Shown: positions 16,965 to 25,408 of the stretch, piece after piece
Numbering within the stretch: the first letter of the stretch is position 1
Layout: each line of letters begins with the position of its first letter
Source of the DNA: Planctomycetota bacterium
GTDB taxonomy: Bacteria > Planctomycetota > UBA1135 > GCA-002686595
Assembly: GCA_016709875.1 (NCBI GenBank)
Contig: JADJLZ010000010.1
Span: 186,001 to 250,000 of the forward strand
Reading direction: 5' to 3'
Length of the DNA stretch: 64,000 nt
The notes under the pieces: generated by a model
Told to the model about the DNA's origin: nothing
What the model saw: the letters and a program-made list of their open reading frames with translations, nothing else
Databases searched by the model: none
Position numbers and translations under genes: made by a program

Positions 16965-17879
16965 CTACTTCGGCGTGCGCGCCGCGGGCTGTGCGTCGAG
17001 CAGCGCAAACTTCTTCTCGAGCAGCGTCGCAGCGCCGATCGGAACGGCGCGGTTCGTGAGCTCCGTCGCGAGGGCCGAGAAATCGGTTCGGTCGCCGTTG
17101 CTGTCGAAGCCGATCTCGAACCTGCGCTGCGGCGGCTCGCAGAAGCGCAGCTGCGTGTGCTCGGGCCCGACCTCGCAGCTCGTCATCTGGTCGAACCAGG
17201 CGTAGTACTCGGCCTCCCGTTCGCCTTTGGATCCCTGGCGGATCCACTGCAGGCAGCGCGCCGCGTTGGCCTCGGTCATCGGCGCGTCGATCACGAAGGC
17301 CTCGTTCTCGATGCGCAGCCACTCGTGTCCGTCCGCGACCGCCTTGTGGAACGCGTCGTAGGTGCCCTGGTCGAAGATCGGGAACTCCGACGCGAGCGGC
17401 TTGGCCCAGGACGCCTCCCGCGCGCTCGCCCGGTTCATGAACGCGTTCAGCAGCTTCAGCATGCGCTGGACGTGCGAGATGCGCGTCAGGCGCAGGAAGG
17501 ACAGACGCTTGCGCTCGTCGACGAACATGTGCGTGTCCTCGACCTTCACGTTCGCGGCGAACTCCTTCAGGTCGCGTTGCTCGCGCTCCATCCCCTGCGC
17601 CGCCTCGGGGAGCGGCTTGTCGAAGTCGAAGCTCACGAGCCCGCCCTCCGGCGGATAGCGGCGGGCCCCGTTCAGGGAGTGCAGCAGCGCCTCGACCGCC
17701 TTGGGATCGGGGACGTCGCCGGCATCGATCCCGTACTCGACCTCGAGCACGAGCAGCGCGTCCTCCTCGGCCAGGTAGCGCGCATGGAGCTCCTGCCGCG
17801 CGACCGAGTAGTCGCTGCAGCCAGCGCAGAAGAGGAGCGCGAGCGCCCCGAACGCGAGCGTGATCAGTCTGTGGATCAT
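16965..17879 (-). CDS. Hypothetical lipoprotein
   Basis: A 304-residue lipoprotein with signal MIHRLITLAFGALALLFCAGC (lipobox CAGC). The start at 17879 is preferred over the ATG at 17891 because GGAGG sits just upstream of it. The mature region is mixed alpha/beta and charged, with no family I know; Trp- and Phe-rich blocks (HEWLRIENEAFVIDAP, YYAWFDQMTSCEVGPEHTQL) suggest a folded domain. It is convergent with the M20 gene and divergent from the gene at 17966; no operon partner. Confidence 0.6.
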   Translation of the reverse strand: MIHRLITLAFGALALLFCAGCSDYSVARQELHARYLAEEDALLVLEVEYGIDAGDVPDPKAVEALLHSLNGARRYPPEGGLVSFDFDKPLPEAAQGMEREQRDLKEFAANVKVEDTHMFVDERKRLSFLRLTRISHVQRMLKLLNAFMNRASAREASWAKPLASEFPIFDQGTYDAFHKAVADGHEWLRIENEAFVIDAPMTEANAARCLQWIRQGSKGEREAEYYAWFDQMTSCEVGPEHTQLRFCEPPQRRFEIGFDSNGDRTDFSALATELTNRAVPIGAATLLEKKFALLDAQPAARTPK

Positions 17880-17965
17880 GGAGGCCTCCATCCCACGCGG
17901 GACGTGCGCAGTCTAGCGGGCGAGCGCGATGGCACCCAGGCGTTCGCCTGCGTAGTCTGGGCCGG

Positions 17966-18664
17966 ATGCCGCGCACGCCCCGCATCGGGATGGCGACCTA
18001 CGGACCCAACGCCGCGGGCGATCTGACGCTCGGCGTGCGCTACGTCGAGTGCGTGCGGCGCGCGGGTGGGACGCCGCTGCTGCTCCCGCCGGGCGAGCCG
18101 CAACTCGAAGAGTCGCTCGCGGGTTTCGACGGCGTCGTCCTGTGTGGCGGGCCGGACGTCGAGCCCGGGCGCTACGGCGGCCGCGCACATCCCGCGATCG
18201 TCGAGCTCGATCCCGCACGCGACGCGAGCGAGTTCGAGCTCGCGCGCCTGCTCGTCGAGCAGCGCATTCCGACGCTGTGCATCTGCCGCGGGCTGCAGCT
18301 GCTCAACGTCGCGTTCGGAGGGACGCTGGTCGAGCACCTGCCCGACGAGGTCGGCACGCGCGTCCCGCACGATGGCGTGGGCGGCGCGTACGTGCTGCAC
18401 GAGGTGCGACTCGAGCCAGGCTCGCGCCTCGCGGCGCTCCTCGAGCGCGCTTCGATCACGTCCGCCTCCTCGCACCACCAGGCCGTGCGCGCGCCGGCGC
18501 CGGGCTTCGTGGTCGCGGCGCGTGCTCCCGACGGCACGATCGAGGCGCTCGAGCACGCCCAGCACGAGCAGCTGATCGCCGTGCAGTGGCATCCGGAGTA
18601 CACCGCGCACACGGACGCGCTGCAGCAGCGCCTCTTCGACGAATTCGTGCGCTGGACACGCTGA
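17966..18664 (+). CDS. Gamma-glutamyl-gamma-aminobutyrate hydrolase-like class-I amidotransferase (peptidase C26)
   Basis: A 232-residue protein of the PuuD/C26 group of class-I glutamine amidotransferase folds. The nucleophile elbow is CICRGLQLLN, with the Cys before RG, and the catalytic His-Glu pair is in QWHPEY. The N-terminus reads PRIGMATYGPN and the oxyanion region VLCGGPDVEPGRYG. Members cleave gamma-glutamyl bonds, as in putrescine breakdown; the substrate here is unknown because no polyamine genes are adjacent. Followed after 14 bases by a small lipoprotein gene. Confidence 0.85.
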   Translation: MPRTPRIGMATYGPNAAGDLTLGVRYVECVRRAGGTPLLLPPGEPQLEESLAGFDGVVLCGGPDVEPGRYGGRAHPAIVELDPARDASEFELARLLVEQRIPTLCICRGLQLLNVAFGGTLVEHLPDEVGTRVPHDGVGGAYVLHEVRLEPGSRLAALLERASITSASSHHQAVRAPAPGFVVAARAPDGTIEALEHAQHEQLIAVQWHPEYTAHTDALQQRLFDEFVRWTR

Positions 18665-18678
18665 ACCCAGGAGAACCG

Positions 18679-19059
18679 ATGAAGATCCCCGTCCTGCTCC
18701 TCGCCCTGTGCGCCGCCGGTTGCGGCTCGAAGGCCCCCGAGTCCGCCGGAGCCAGCGCGCCCGTGCGCGTGATCCGCTCGATGCAGATCTCCGAGAAGGA
18801 GACGAGCCACCTCGGCTTCGAGTCGAAGCATGCCAAGGGCTCGATCGCGATCGCGGTCGGCGTGCGCATCGACTACACCTCGACCACCACCAACGGCAGC
18901 ACGCGCCAGCTGCTGACGCTCGACGGCAAGGCGCTCGAGTTCGAGGGGCCGGAGCTCCTGATCGGCGGGAAGAGCTTCGGAAAGCTCGCGGGCGAGGTCG
19001 CCGTCGTGATCGAGCCGGGCAGCGTGACCGTCAACGGCGAGAAGCGCGGCGAACTCTAG
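18679..19059 (+). CDS. Small hypothetical lipoprotein
   Basis: A 126-residue lipoprotein with lipobox LCAAGC and a ribosome binding site CAGGAGAA upstream. The mature part is probably an all-beta domain (IAVGVRIDYTSTTT, RQLLTLDGKALEFEG, VAVVIEPGSVTVNGEKRG). Family unknown. It follows the C26 hydrolase gene closely and overlaps the convergent gene at 19056 by four bases. Confidence 0.6.
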   Translation: MKIPVLLLALCAAGCGSKAPESAGASAPVRVIRSMQISEKETSHLGFESKHAKGSIAIAVGVRIDYTSTTTNGSTRQLLTLDGKALEFEGPELLIGGKSFGKLAGEVAVVIEPGSVTVNGEKRGEL

Positions 19060-19394
19060 CCCGTCGTCGGCCAGAGGTGCTCGCGCTGGTGCTCCATCTC
19101 GCCCAGCAGGCGCCGCAGCACCTCGTGCTCGCCGAGCAGGAACAGCGCGTCGAAATTCAGCTGGCAAACCGCGCACACCGGCCGCACGCCGCGGTAGCTC
19201 ATGATGTGCGCGTCCTGCAGCGCTACATCCTCGAGTCCGAGCTCGCTCGCGTGCATCGGCGTGCCGTCTTCCTGGAAGCCGAAGAAGGCCTTCACCTCCG
19301 CGCTCGTGCGGCGGCAGACGTAACAGTGGTCGGCGCCCGAGGCGCGATCGAGGGCGGCGAAGTACTCGTGGAAGCGGTCGTCGATCGGCGTCAT
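19056..19394 (-). CDS. Small protein with two CxxC pairs
   Basis: A 112-residue soluble protein with CYVC near residue 24 and CAVC near residue 74, likely one structural zinc site. Other notable blocks are GFQEDGTPMHASELGLEDV and IMSYRGVRPVCAVCQLNFDAL. I do not recognise the family. Its start overlaps the stop of the DUF234-type ATPase gene by four bases, so the two are made together, and it may serve that ATPase. Confidence 0.6.
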   Translation of the reverse strand: MTPIDDRFHEYFAALDRASGADHCYVCRRTSAEVKAFFGFQEDGTPMHASELGLEDVALQDAHIMSYRGVRPVCAVCQLNFDALFLLGEHEVLRRLLGEMEHQREHLWPTTG

Positions 19395-20740
19395 AGCAGC
19401 TCTCCTTCCGGAACCCTCTCGACCTCCAGCGGCCGTTCCGCGCGCGCACCCAGGCCGTAGACGAGCTTCACGAGCTTCGGCCCGAAGGCGCGCTGCACCT
19501 CCGCGAGTTCATTCTCGAGCGCCGCGGTGGACTGTCCGCCCTCGGGGATCACGATCGCCGCGACGCCGTTCCCACGCTGCGTCCGCGCGACGGCGCGCAC
19601 GAACAGACCCGGGAAGCGCCCGATCTCCGCCAGTTCGTCGCCGACGAGTTCGGCCGCCTCCTTGTGCAGGTGCGCGAGCATGAAGTCGACGCGCGCCTCG
19701 TCGAAGAGGCGCTCGAGATCGGGCTCGATGAACTCCTCGAGCACCTTCTGCCCGCGGCCGGCGTGGATCATCGATCCGTGCGGCTGGATGTGGCGGAAGT
19801 GGAAGGCGAGGAAGCGGTCTGCGATGCGGTACGAACCCTTGCGCGAGCGCAGCGGATCGGGATCGGTGAGCGGGACCTCGCGATCGACCAGCTGCAGTTC
19901 GCGCAGCGTGGTCAGGTACTTGTTCGCGGTGGTGGAGTCGACGCCGACCGCGAGCGCGATGTCGCCGACCTTGTCGCAGCCGCGCGCGATCGCGGCCAGG
20001 ATGCTGTTGTAGGTCGCGGGCGTCGTGAGCTCGCTCTTCAAGAGGAACTGCACCTCGTCGAAGAGGTAGCCCTCCGGGCGCAGGCACTCGCGGTAGACGT
20101 TCTCAGCGAGCGTGCGCCCGGTCTCGAAGCGCCGCAGGTAGGCCGGCATCCCGCCCAGGATCGCGTAGGCGAGCACGCGCTCGCGCACCTTCCACTCCGG
20201 GAAGAAGCCCAGCGCGTCCATGGGCGAGAGCGGCTCGAGCCGACGCTGCGCGGTGCGCCGGCCGAAGAGCGGCGAGCGTTCGGCGAGCACCTCGTTCTCC
20301 ATGAACGAGACCTGGCTGCCGCACAGGACGAGCAGCAGCTCCGAGCGCTTGCCGCGTGTGTCCCAGAAACGCTGCAGCTGCGAGGTCAGGCCCTTGGTGC
20401 CCTCGCACAGGTAGGGGAACTCGTCGAGCACGACCACCAGGCGCTGGTCCTTCGCGCGCTCGGCCGCGACGTTCAGCGCGGCGGTCCAGTCGGGGAATTC
20501 GACGTTCGCGAGCATCGCATCGTCGAGGGCCGCGGCGAGTGCGTCGCGGAAGGCGCGCAGGTTGTCCTTCTCGCGCACCTGCGCGGCGAGGAAGTACACG
20601 GCGCGGCGGCTGCCGCAGAACTGCTGCAGCAGCTCTGTCTTGCCCACGCGTCGGCGACCGTAGAGGACGAAGAGCTCGGGCTTGCCCGAGTCGTGGAGCT
20701 CTTCGAGGAAGGCGAGTTCGCGGTCTCGTCCGAGGAACAT
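19391..20740 (-). CDS. Archaeal-type AAA ATPase with DUF234 C-terminus
   Basis: A 449-residue ATPase of the STAND/MNS-like archaeal ATPase group. Residues 1-25 read MFLGRDRELAFLEEL, Walker A is YGRRRVGKTEL, Walker B VVLDEFPYL, and sensor region LVLCGSQVSFM. A winged-helix segment follows at about 240-300 (KVGDIALAVGVDSTTANKY), and the C-terminal DUF234 region resembles a PD-(D/E)xK nuclease fold. The biological role of the family is unsettled; mobility or defence has been suggested. The gene sits behind an AT-rich palindromic promoter unlike anything else in the window, a sign of transfer. Confidence 0.85.
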   Translation of the reverse strand: MFLGRDRELAFLEELHDSGKPELFVLYGRRRVGKTELLQQFCGSRRAVYFLAAQVREKDNLRAFRDALAAALDDAMLANVEFPDWTAALNVAAERAKDQRLVVVLDEFPYLCEGTKGLTSQLQRFWDTRGKRSELLLVLCGSQVSFMENEVLAERSPLFGRRTAQRRLEPLSPMDALGFFPEWKVRERVLAYAILGGMPAYLRRFETGRTLAENVYRECLRPEGYLFDEVQFLLKSELTTPATYNSILAAIARGCDKVGDIALAVGVDSTTANKYLTTLRELQLVDREVPLTDPDPLRSRKGSYRIADRFLAFHFRHIQPHGSMIHAGRGQKVLEEFIEPDLERLFDEARVDFMLAHLHKEAAELVGDELAEIGRFPGLFVRAVARTQRGNGVAAIVIPEGGQSTAALENELAEVQRAFGPKLVKLVYGLGARAERPLEVERVPEGELL

Positions 20741-20790
20741 GGGGTCCTTATACCGATGCGTATTATACGATCAAGTATAATAAAGAGGCC
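20741..20790 (-). promoter_or_regulatory. AT-rich promoter with perfect inverted repeat
   Basis: A perfect 8-base inverted repeat, TATTATAC (20761-20768) and GTATAATA (20775-20782), with a 6-base spacer, sits 20 bases before the ATPase start. On the minus strand TTGATC lies 16 bases upstream of TATAAG, which would place transcription start at or next to the ATG; AAGGA is also available as ribosome binding site. The symmetry fits a dimeric repressor site, perhaps autoregulation by the winged-helix ATPase. Confidence 0.5.
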
Positions 20791-20837
20791 CCGAGACAGG
20801 CCCAAGGGCTGCCTGCGGGGCTCCCGCGCAGGGTTGC

Positions 20838-21557
20838 TCAGCGCTTGGGGGTCGAATGGGGGGCGGGCTTGCGCTTGGGCAGGCGCAGCGCACCACCGTT
20901 CGGCGGGGTGTTCTGATTTGCGACTTCCTTACCCGCGAGCAACTCGTCGAGCGCCGCGGCCAGGTAGGCCTGCGCCTTTTCGGCCTTCTCGCCCTTGGGG
21001 TCATCGTCGACCGCGCCCGTGTAGCGGACAGCACCCTTGCCGTCGAGGACGAAGACCTCATCGAGCGCCGACGCACCCAAGCGCTCCGCGAGGATCGCGC
21101 CGTCGTCGAGCAGCACCGAGAACGGCGCGCCGCTCTTCTTCAGCGCCTCGGCGATCGCCTTGGCATCCTTCGATTCCCCGGGGACCGGGTCGAGGCCGAG
21201 CACGGCGACGTTCTTCGAGGCGTAGTTGGCCGCGAGCTTCGCGAGGCGCTGCATCTGGACCGACTTGGCATTGGTGGTGGACCACATCACGAGCACCAGG
21301 ACGCGGCCGCGGTACTGCTTGATGGTGTGGGCGTTGCCCGCGCAGTCGCTGAGCGAGGTCGCGGCGTCGATCTCCGTGCCGATGGCGATTGGTCGCGGGC
21401 CCGAGGGGGCCGGGTGCTTGTCGGGGGAGTCCGCGGAGTCCTTCTTCTTCTCCTGCTTCGGAGGCTCCTTCTTGCCGTCGAGGGGCGAGGCGAGGAGCGG
21501 TGCGGAACAAAGGCCGAGCGCGAGGAGCGCGCAGAGGAGCGGGGTCTGCTTCTTCAT
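20838..21557 (-). CDS. Exported thioredoxin-like protein lacking CXXC (paralogue 2)
   Basis: A 239-residue exported protein: signal peptide to about residue 24, a Lys/Pro/Asp-rich linker, then a thioredoxin/AhpC-TSA-like fold with VLVLVMWSTTNAKSVQMQ, NVAVLGLDPVPGES, FSVLLDDGAILAERLG and DEVFVLDGKGAVRYTGAV. Where TlpA-type proteins have WCxxC this one reads WSTTNAK, so disulfide chemistry is not expected. It is a close paralogue of the protein encoded at 21796 and shares the DDDPKGEKAEKAQ tail block. The 50 bases after its stop up to the ATPase promoter hold no gene. Confidence 0.75.
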   Translation of the reverse strand: MKKQTPLLCALLALGLCSAPLLASPLDGKKEPPKQEKKKDSADSPDKHPAPSGPRPIAIGTEIDAATSLSDCAGNAHTIKQYRGRVLVLVMWSTTNAKSVQMQRLAKLAANYASKNVAVLGLDPVPGESKDAKAIAEALKKSGAPFSVLLDDGAILAERLGASALDEVFVLDGKGAVRYTGAVDDDPKGEKAEKAQAYLAAALDELLAGKEVANQNTPPNGGALRLPKRKPAPHSTPKR

Positions 21558-21688
21558 CGAATGGGGAGCGCGGGCGGGGAGACCGTGCGCGCTACCGGAG
21601 GCGGTGCGCGACGCGTGCTGTACCACAGGGCGGAGGCGCTGTAACCGGCGAGGAGGCAGGCCTGCGCTCGAGAGCGCAGCTCCCGATC

Positions 21689-21726
21689 AAAAAAGTGCGA
21701 GGGCCGAGGCTAGTTCACCTCGACCC
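21689..21726 (-). terminator. Rho-independent terminator after paralogue 1
   Basis: On the minus strand a 9-bp stem (GGGTCGAGG with CCTCGGCCC, one G-U pair, 8-base loop) spans 21701-21726, followed after six bases by a run of six T at 21689-21694. It lies about 70 bases past the stop of the gene at 21796. The remaining spacer to 21557 shows no other signal apart from a short palindrome CTGCGCTC-GA-GAGCGCAG. Confidence 0.5.
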
Positions 21727-21795
21727 CCACTCCAGGAAACCCCGCACGGTCGCTTGCTCGTTGCTATCCCCCGATCCGCGCCGGGCTCCCGGGAT

Positions 21796-22521
21796 CTACT
21801 TCTTGCCCGCGGGCGGCGCCGGCGCCTTCTTTCCCTCCGCGGCCTTCAGCGCGGCGCCGTTGGGCGCGGTCGTCGGCGTCGGGGCGTCCTTGCCCTCGAC
21901 CACGGCGCGCAGCGCCGCGGACAGGTAGTCCTGTGCCTTGTCGGCCTTCTCGCCCTTCGGGTCATCGTCGATCGAACCGCTGTAGCGCAGCACGCCCTTG
22001 GCATCGAGGACGAAGACTTCGTCGAGCGCCTTCGCGCCGAGGTGGCCAGCGAGCCGGCCTTCCTTGTCGAGCAGGACCGGGAAACCCACAGCGTTCTTCG
22101 CGACAGCGGCCTCGACAGCCTTCACGTCCGTGGCCTCGCCGGCGACGGAGTCGATGCCGATCACGGTGACGTTCTTGCCCGCGAACTCCTGCGCGATCTT
22201 GGCCAGATGCTTCTGCTGCGCGTCGCCGGAGCTGGTGGAGGACCAGAAATCGAGCACGACGATCTTCCCGCGGTATTCCTTCAGCGCGTGCGCCTTGCCG
22301 GCGGGATCCTCGAGTGCGATAGCGCCGTCGACTTCGGCGCCGATCGCGGCGGTCTTGGCAGCCGGGGGCTGCTTGTGTTCGGGCGGCTTGGGCTTGGGCT
22401 GCTCCTTCTTCGGAGCTTCCTTCTTCTTCCCGGTCTGGCCTCCCATGTTCGCGGCGAGGAGCGGGGACGCGCAGACGACGAGCATCGATGCGAATGCAAT
22501 CGCAGGGCGAAGGTGTTTCAT
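21796..22521 (-). CDS. Exported thioredoxin-like protein lacking CXXC (paralogue 1)
   Basis: A 241-residue exported protein with signal peptide (cleavage near LLAA), a long Lys/Pro-rich linker (residues about 30-60), and a thioredoxin-like domain: KIVVLDFWSSTSSGDAQQ, NVTVIGIDSVAGE, FPVLLDKEGRLAGHLG, DEVFVLDAKGVLRYSGSI. The active-site position reads WSSTSSG and has no cysteine. The C-terminal tail is low in complexity and Lys/Pro/Ala rich. Tandem paralogue of the protein at 20838, probably by duplication. A binding or scaffold role outside the cytoplasm is more likely than redox catalysis. Confidence 0.75.
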   Translation of the reverse strand: MKHLRPAIAFASMLVVCASPLLAANMGGQTGKKKEAPKKEQPKPKPPEHKQPPAAKTAAIGAEVDGAIALEDPAGKAHALKEYRGKIVVLDFWSSTSSGDAQQKHLAKIAQEFAGKNVTVIGIDSVAGEATDVKAVEAAVAKNAVGFPVLLDKEGRLAGHLGAKALDEVFVLDAKGVLRYSGSIDDDPKGEKADKAQDYLSAALRAVVEGKDAPTPTTAPNGAALKAAEGKKAPAPPAGKK

Positions 22522-22697
22522 GGCACGCGAAATTCGCGAACGGGGGAGTGGATGGGCCAGCGGAGCTTGGGTGTCGTAGAGGAGAGAGTCAGCCCCGCCG
22601 GCCCGAGCCGAAGTGGCTGACTCACCTACGAATCCCTCGCCGGATGTTGGAGCGCGCCGCAAGAATCTGAGCGGCGCTCCCGGCCCTGGGCAGCGCT

Positions 22698-25256
22698 TCA
22701 GGCTCCTGCCAACTCCGCTTCTACCGGCTCCTGCGGCTTGGCGCGCACCCGGAAGGCGCCGTTCTCGAAGTCCACCCAGGCGAGGTCGCCCGGCCGCAGC
22801 TTGCCGGCGAGGATCTCGTCGGCGAGCAGGTTCTGCACGTGCTTCTGGATTGCGCGCTTGAGCGGCCGCGCGCCGAACTCGGGGCTCCAGCCCTCCTGTG
22901 CGAGCTGGTCGCGCGCGGCGGCGGAGAGCAGCAGCTTGATCTCCTGCTCCGCGAGGTGCTTCTCGATGCGCTTCACCTGTACGTCCACGATCTTGCGGAT
23001 CTCCTCGCGCGTGAGCGCCTCGAAGACCAGCACGTCGTCGAGCCGGTTGATGAACTCGGGCCGGAAGAACTGCCGCACCTGTTCCTCGTTGCGCAGGTTG
23101 CTCGTCATCAGCACGAGTGTCTGCGTGAAGTCGACGCTGCGGCCCTGGCCGTCGGTCAAGCGCCCGTCGTCGAGCAGTTGCAGCAGCACGTTGAAGACAT
23201 CCGGATGCGCCTTCTCGACCTCGTCGAGCAGGATCACGCTGTGCGGCTTGCGGCGCACCGCTTCGGTGAGAGCTCCGCCCTCCTCGTAGCCGACGTAGCC
23301 CGGAGGCGCGCCGATCAGGCGCGAGACGGCGTGCTTCTCCATGTACTCGCTCATGTCGATGCGCACGAGGTTCTTCTCGTCGTCGAAGAGGAACTCCGCC
23401 AGCGCGCGCGCGAGCTCGGTCTTTCCGACGCCGGTCGGGCCGAGCAGCAGGAACGAGCCCAAGGGGCGCGTGGTCTCCTGCAGGCCCGCGCGTGCACGGC
23501 GCACGCTCTCCGCGATGGCCTTGACCGCGGCCTTCTGGCCGATCAGGCGCTCGCCGATGCGCGCTTCCATGTGCACGAGCTTGTCGCGCTCGGTCTCGAG
23601 CAGGCGCGTGGCGGGGATGCCCGTCCAGCGGCTGACGACTTGCGCGATCAGCTCGGCGTCCACGGCCTCGGGCAGCAGCGCGCCGGCCTTTTGCACGACG
23701 GCGAGCTTGGCGACGTTCTCCTCGAGCTTCTTCTGCGCCTCGGGCAGTTCGCCGTAGCGCACGCGCGCGACGCGTTCGTAGTCGCCTTCGCGTTCCTTGC
23801 GCGTGGCTTCCTCGCGCAGGCTCTCGATCAGCATCTTTCCGGCGCGGATCGAGGTGATCAGCTCCTTCTCGTTCTGCCAGCGCGACTTGAGCGCCGTGGT
23901 CGTCTCGCGCAGCTCGGCCAGCTCGCGCTCGATCTCCTGGATACGCCGTGGCGCCTCGCGCGACTCCTCCTTGGCGAGCGCGGTCTTCTCGATCTCGAGC
24001 TGGCGCACGCGCCGATCGACGCTGTCGAGCTCGGGCGGCATCGAGTCGATCGCCGAGCGCAGCTGCGCGGCGGCCTCGTCGACGCAGTCGATGGCCTTGT
24101 CGGGCATGAAGCGGTCGGTGATGTGGCGTCCGGCCAGGCGCGCGGCGGCGACGAGCGCCGCGTCGAGGATGCGCACGCCGTGGTGCACCTCGTAGCGCTC
24201 CTTCAAGCCGCGCAGGATCGCGATCGTGTCCTCGACACTGGGCTCGCCCACCATGACCGGCAGGAAGCGCCGCTCGAGCGCCGCGTCCTTCTCGATGTGC
24301 TTGCGGTACTCGTCGATGGTCGTCGCGCCGATGCAGTGCAGCTCGCCACGCGCCAGCGCCGGCTTGAGCATGTTGGCCGCGTCGACAGCACCCTCGGCGC
24401 CGCCCGCGCCGATCAGCGTGTGCAGCTCGTCGATGAAGAGGATGATGTTGCCCTGCGCTTCGGCGACCTCGTTGAGCACGGCCTTCAGGCGCTCCTCGAA
24501 CTCGCCGCGGTACTTCGCGCCGGCGAGCAGGGAGCCCATGTCGAGCGCCATGATCTTCTTGTGCTTGAGCCCCTCGGGCACGTCGCCCGCGACGATGCGG
24601 TTGGCGAGGCCCTCGGCGATCGCCGTCTTGCCCACGCCCGGATCGCCGATCAACACCGGGTTGTTCTTGCGCCGGCGCGTCAACACCTGCGTCACGCGGC
24701 GGATCTCGGCGTCGCGGCCGATGACCGGATCGAGCTTGCCAGCGGCAGCCTCCGCGGTGAGATCGCGCGCGAACTTCGAGAGCGCCTCGTGCGTCGCCTC
24801 GGGGTCCTGCGTGGTGACCTTCTTGCCCTTGCGCACCTCCTCGATCGCAGCTTCGACGCGCTCGGGTGCGAGCTTGCGCGCGGCGAAGAGTCCCTGCACC
24901 TCGGGCCCGCCCTTCTTCGAGAGCGCGAGCAGCAGGTGCTCGGTCGAGACGAAGGAGTCGCCCAGGCGCTTCATCGCGGCATCGGCCTCCTGCAGCGTCT
25001 CCGCGGTGGTGCGCGAGAGCGCCAGCTGTCCGCCGCTCGCACGCGGGAGCTTCGCAAGTTGCTGGTCGATCTCGCCCGCGAGCGCCTTGGGCTCGACGCC
25101 GAGCTTGCCGAGCATCGAGGCCATCACGCCCTCGGGCTCCTCGAGCAGCGCGCGCGCGAGGTGCAGCGGCGTCAGCTCGGGATGGCCGGCCGCCTGCGCG
25201 GCGGTCTGCGCGGATTGAAGGGCTTCCTGCGACTTGCGGGTGAAGTGCTCGTACAT
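22698..25256 (-). CDS. clpB: ATP-dependent chaperone ClpB
   Basis: An 852-residue Hsp100 disaggregase. The N-terminal Clp repeat domain covers residues 1-145. NBD1 has Walker A GDPGVGKT near 205 and Walker B IILFIDELH, followed by the coiled-coil middle domain (about 400-525) that separates ClpB from ClpA/ClpC. NBD2 has GPTGVGKTE and ILLDEVEKAHPDVF. There is no ClpP-binding loop typical of ClpA. It works with DnaK to rescue aggregated proteins. The ATG gives the usual MYEHFT-like start and has GAGGAA upstream. Length is normal. No clear heat-shock operator is visible upstream. Confidence 0.97.
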   Translation of the reverse strand: MYEHFTRKSQEALQSAQTAAQAAGHPELTPLHLARALLEEPEGVMASMLGKLGVEPKALAGEIDQQLAKLPRASGGQLALSRTTAETLQEADAAMKRLGDSFVSTEHLLLALSKKGGPEVQGLFAARKLAPERVEAAIEEVRKGKKVTTQDPEATHEALSKFARDLTAEAAAGKLDPVIGRDAEIRRVTQVLTRRRKNNPVLIGDPGVGKTAIAEGLANRIVAGDVPEGLKHKKIMALDMGSLLAGAKYRGEFEERLKAVLNEVAEAQGNIILFIDELHTLIGAGGAEGAVDAANMLKPALARGELHCIGATTIDEYRKHIEKDAALERRFLPVMVGEPSVEDTIAILRGLKERYEVHHGVRILDAALVAAARLAGRHITDRFMPDKAIDCVDEAAAQLRSAIDSMPPELDSVDRRVRQLEIEKTALAKEESREAPRRIQEIERELAELRETTTALKSRWQNEKELITSIRAGKMLIESLREEATRKEREGDYERVARVRYGELPEAQKKLEENVAKLAVVQKAGALLPEAVDAELIAQVVSRWTGIPATRLLETERDKLVHMEARIGERLIGQKAAVKAIAESVRRARAGLQETTRPLGSFLLLGPTGVGKTELARALAEFLFDDEKNLVRIDMSEYMEKHAVSRLIGAPPGYVGYEEGGALTEAVRRKPHSVILLDEVEKAHPDVFNVLLQLLDDGRLTDGQGRSVDFTQTLVLMTSNLRNEEQVRQFFRPEFINRLDDVLVFEALTREEIRKIVDVQVKRIEKHLAEQEIKLLLSAAARDQLAQEGWSPEFGARPLKRAIQKHVQNLLADEILAGKLRPGDLAWVDFENGAFRVRAKPQEPVEAELAGA

Positions 25257-25353
25257 GGGTGGTTCCTCGTTTCGAAAGGGCAGCCCACGAGTGCAATGCA
25301 CATGCCACGCGCGAACGCAGGCGTGAGGGGCGCGCTAGGGGGCCAGGAGGCCG

Positions 25354-25373
25354 AAAATCCGCCCGAATGGCGG
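25354..25373 (-). terminator. Possible terminator between dapA and clpB
   Basis: On the minus strand CCGCC-ATTCG-GGCGG is followed by ATTTT, 36 bases past the dapA stop. Stem of five base pairs, short T run, so only moderately convincing. Confidence 0.35.
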
Positions 25374-25408
25374 CGTCTGGTGCCAATCCGGCAGCGCCTA
25401 GCGGGGGC

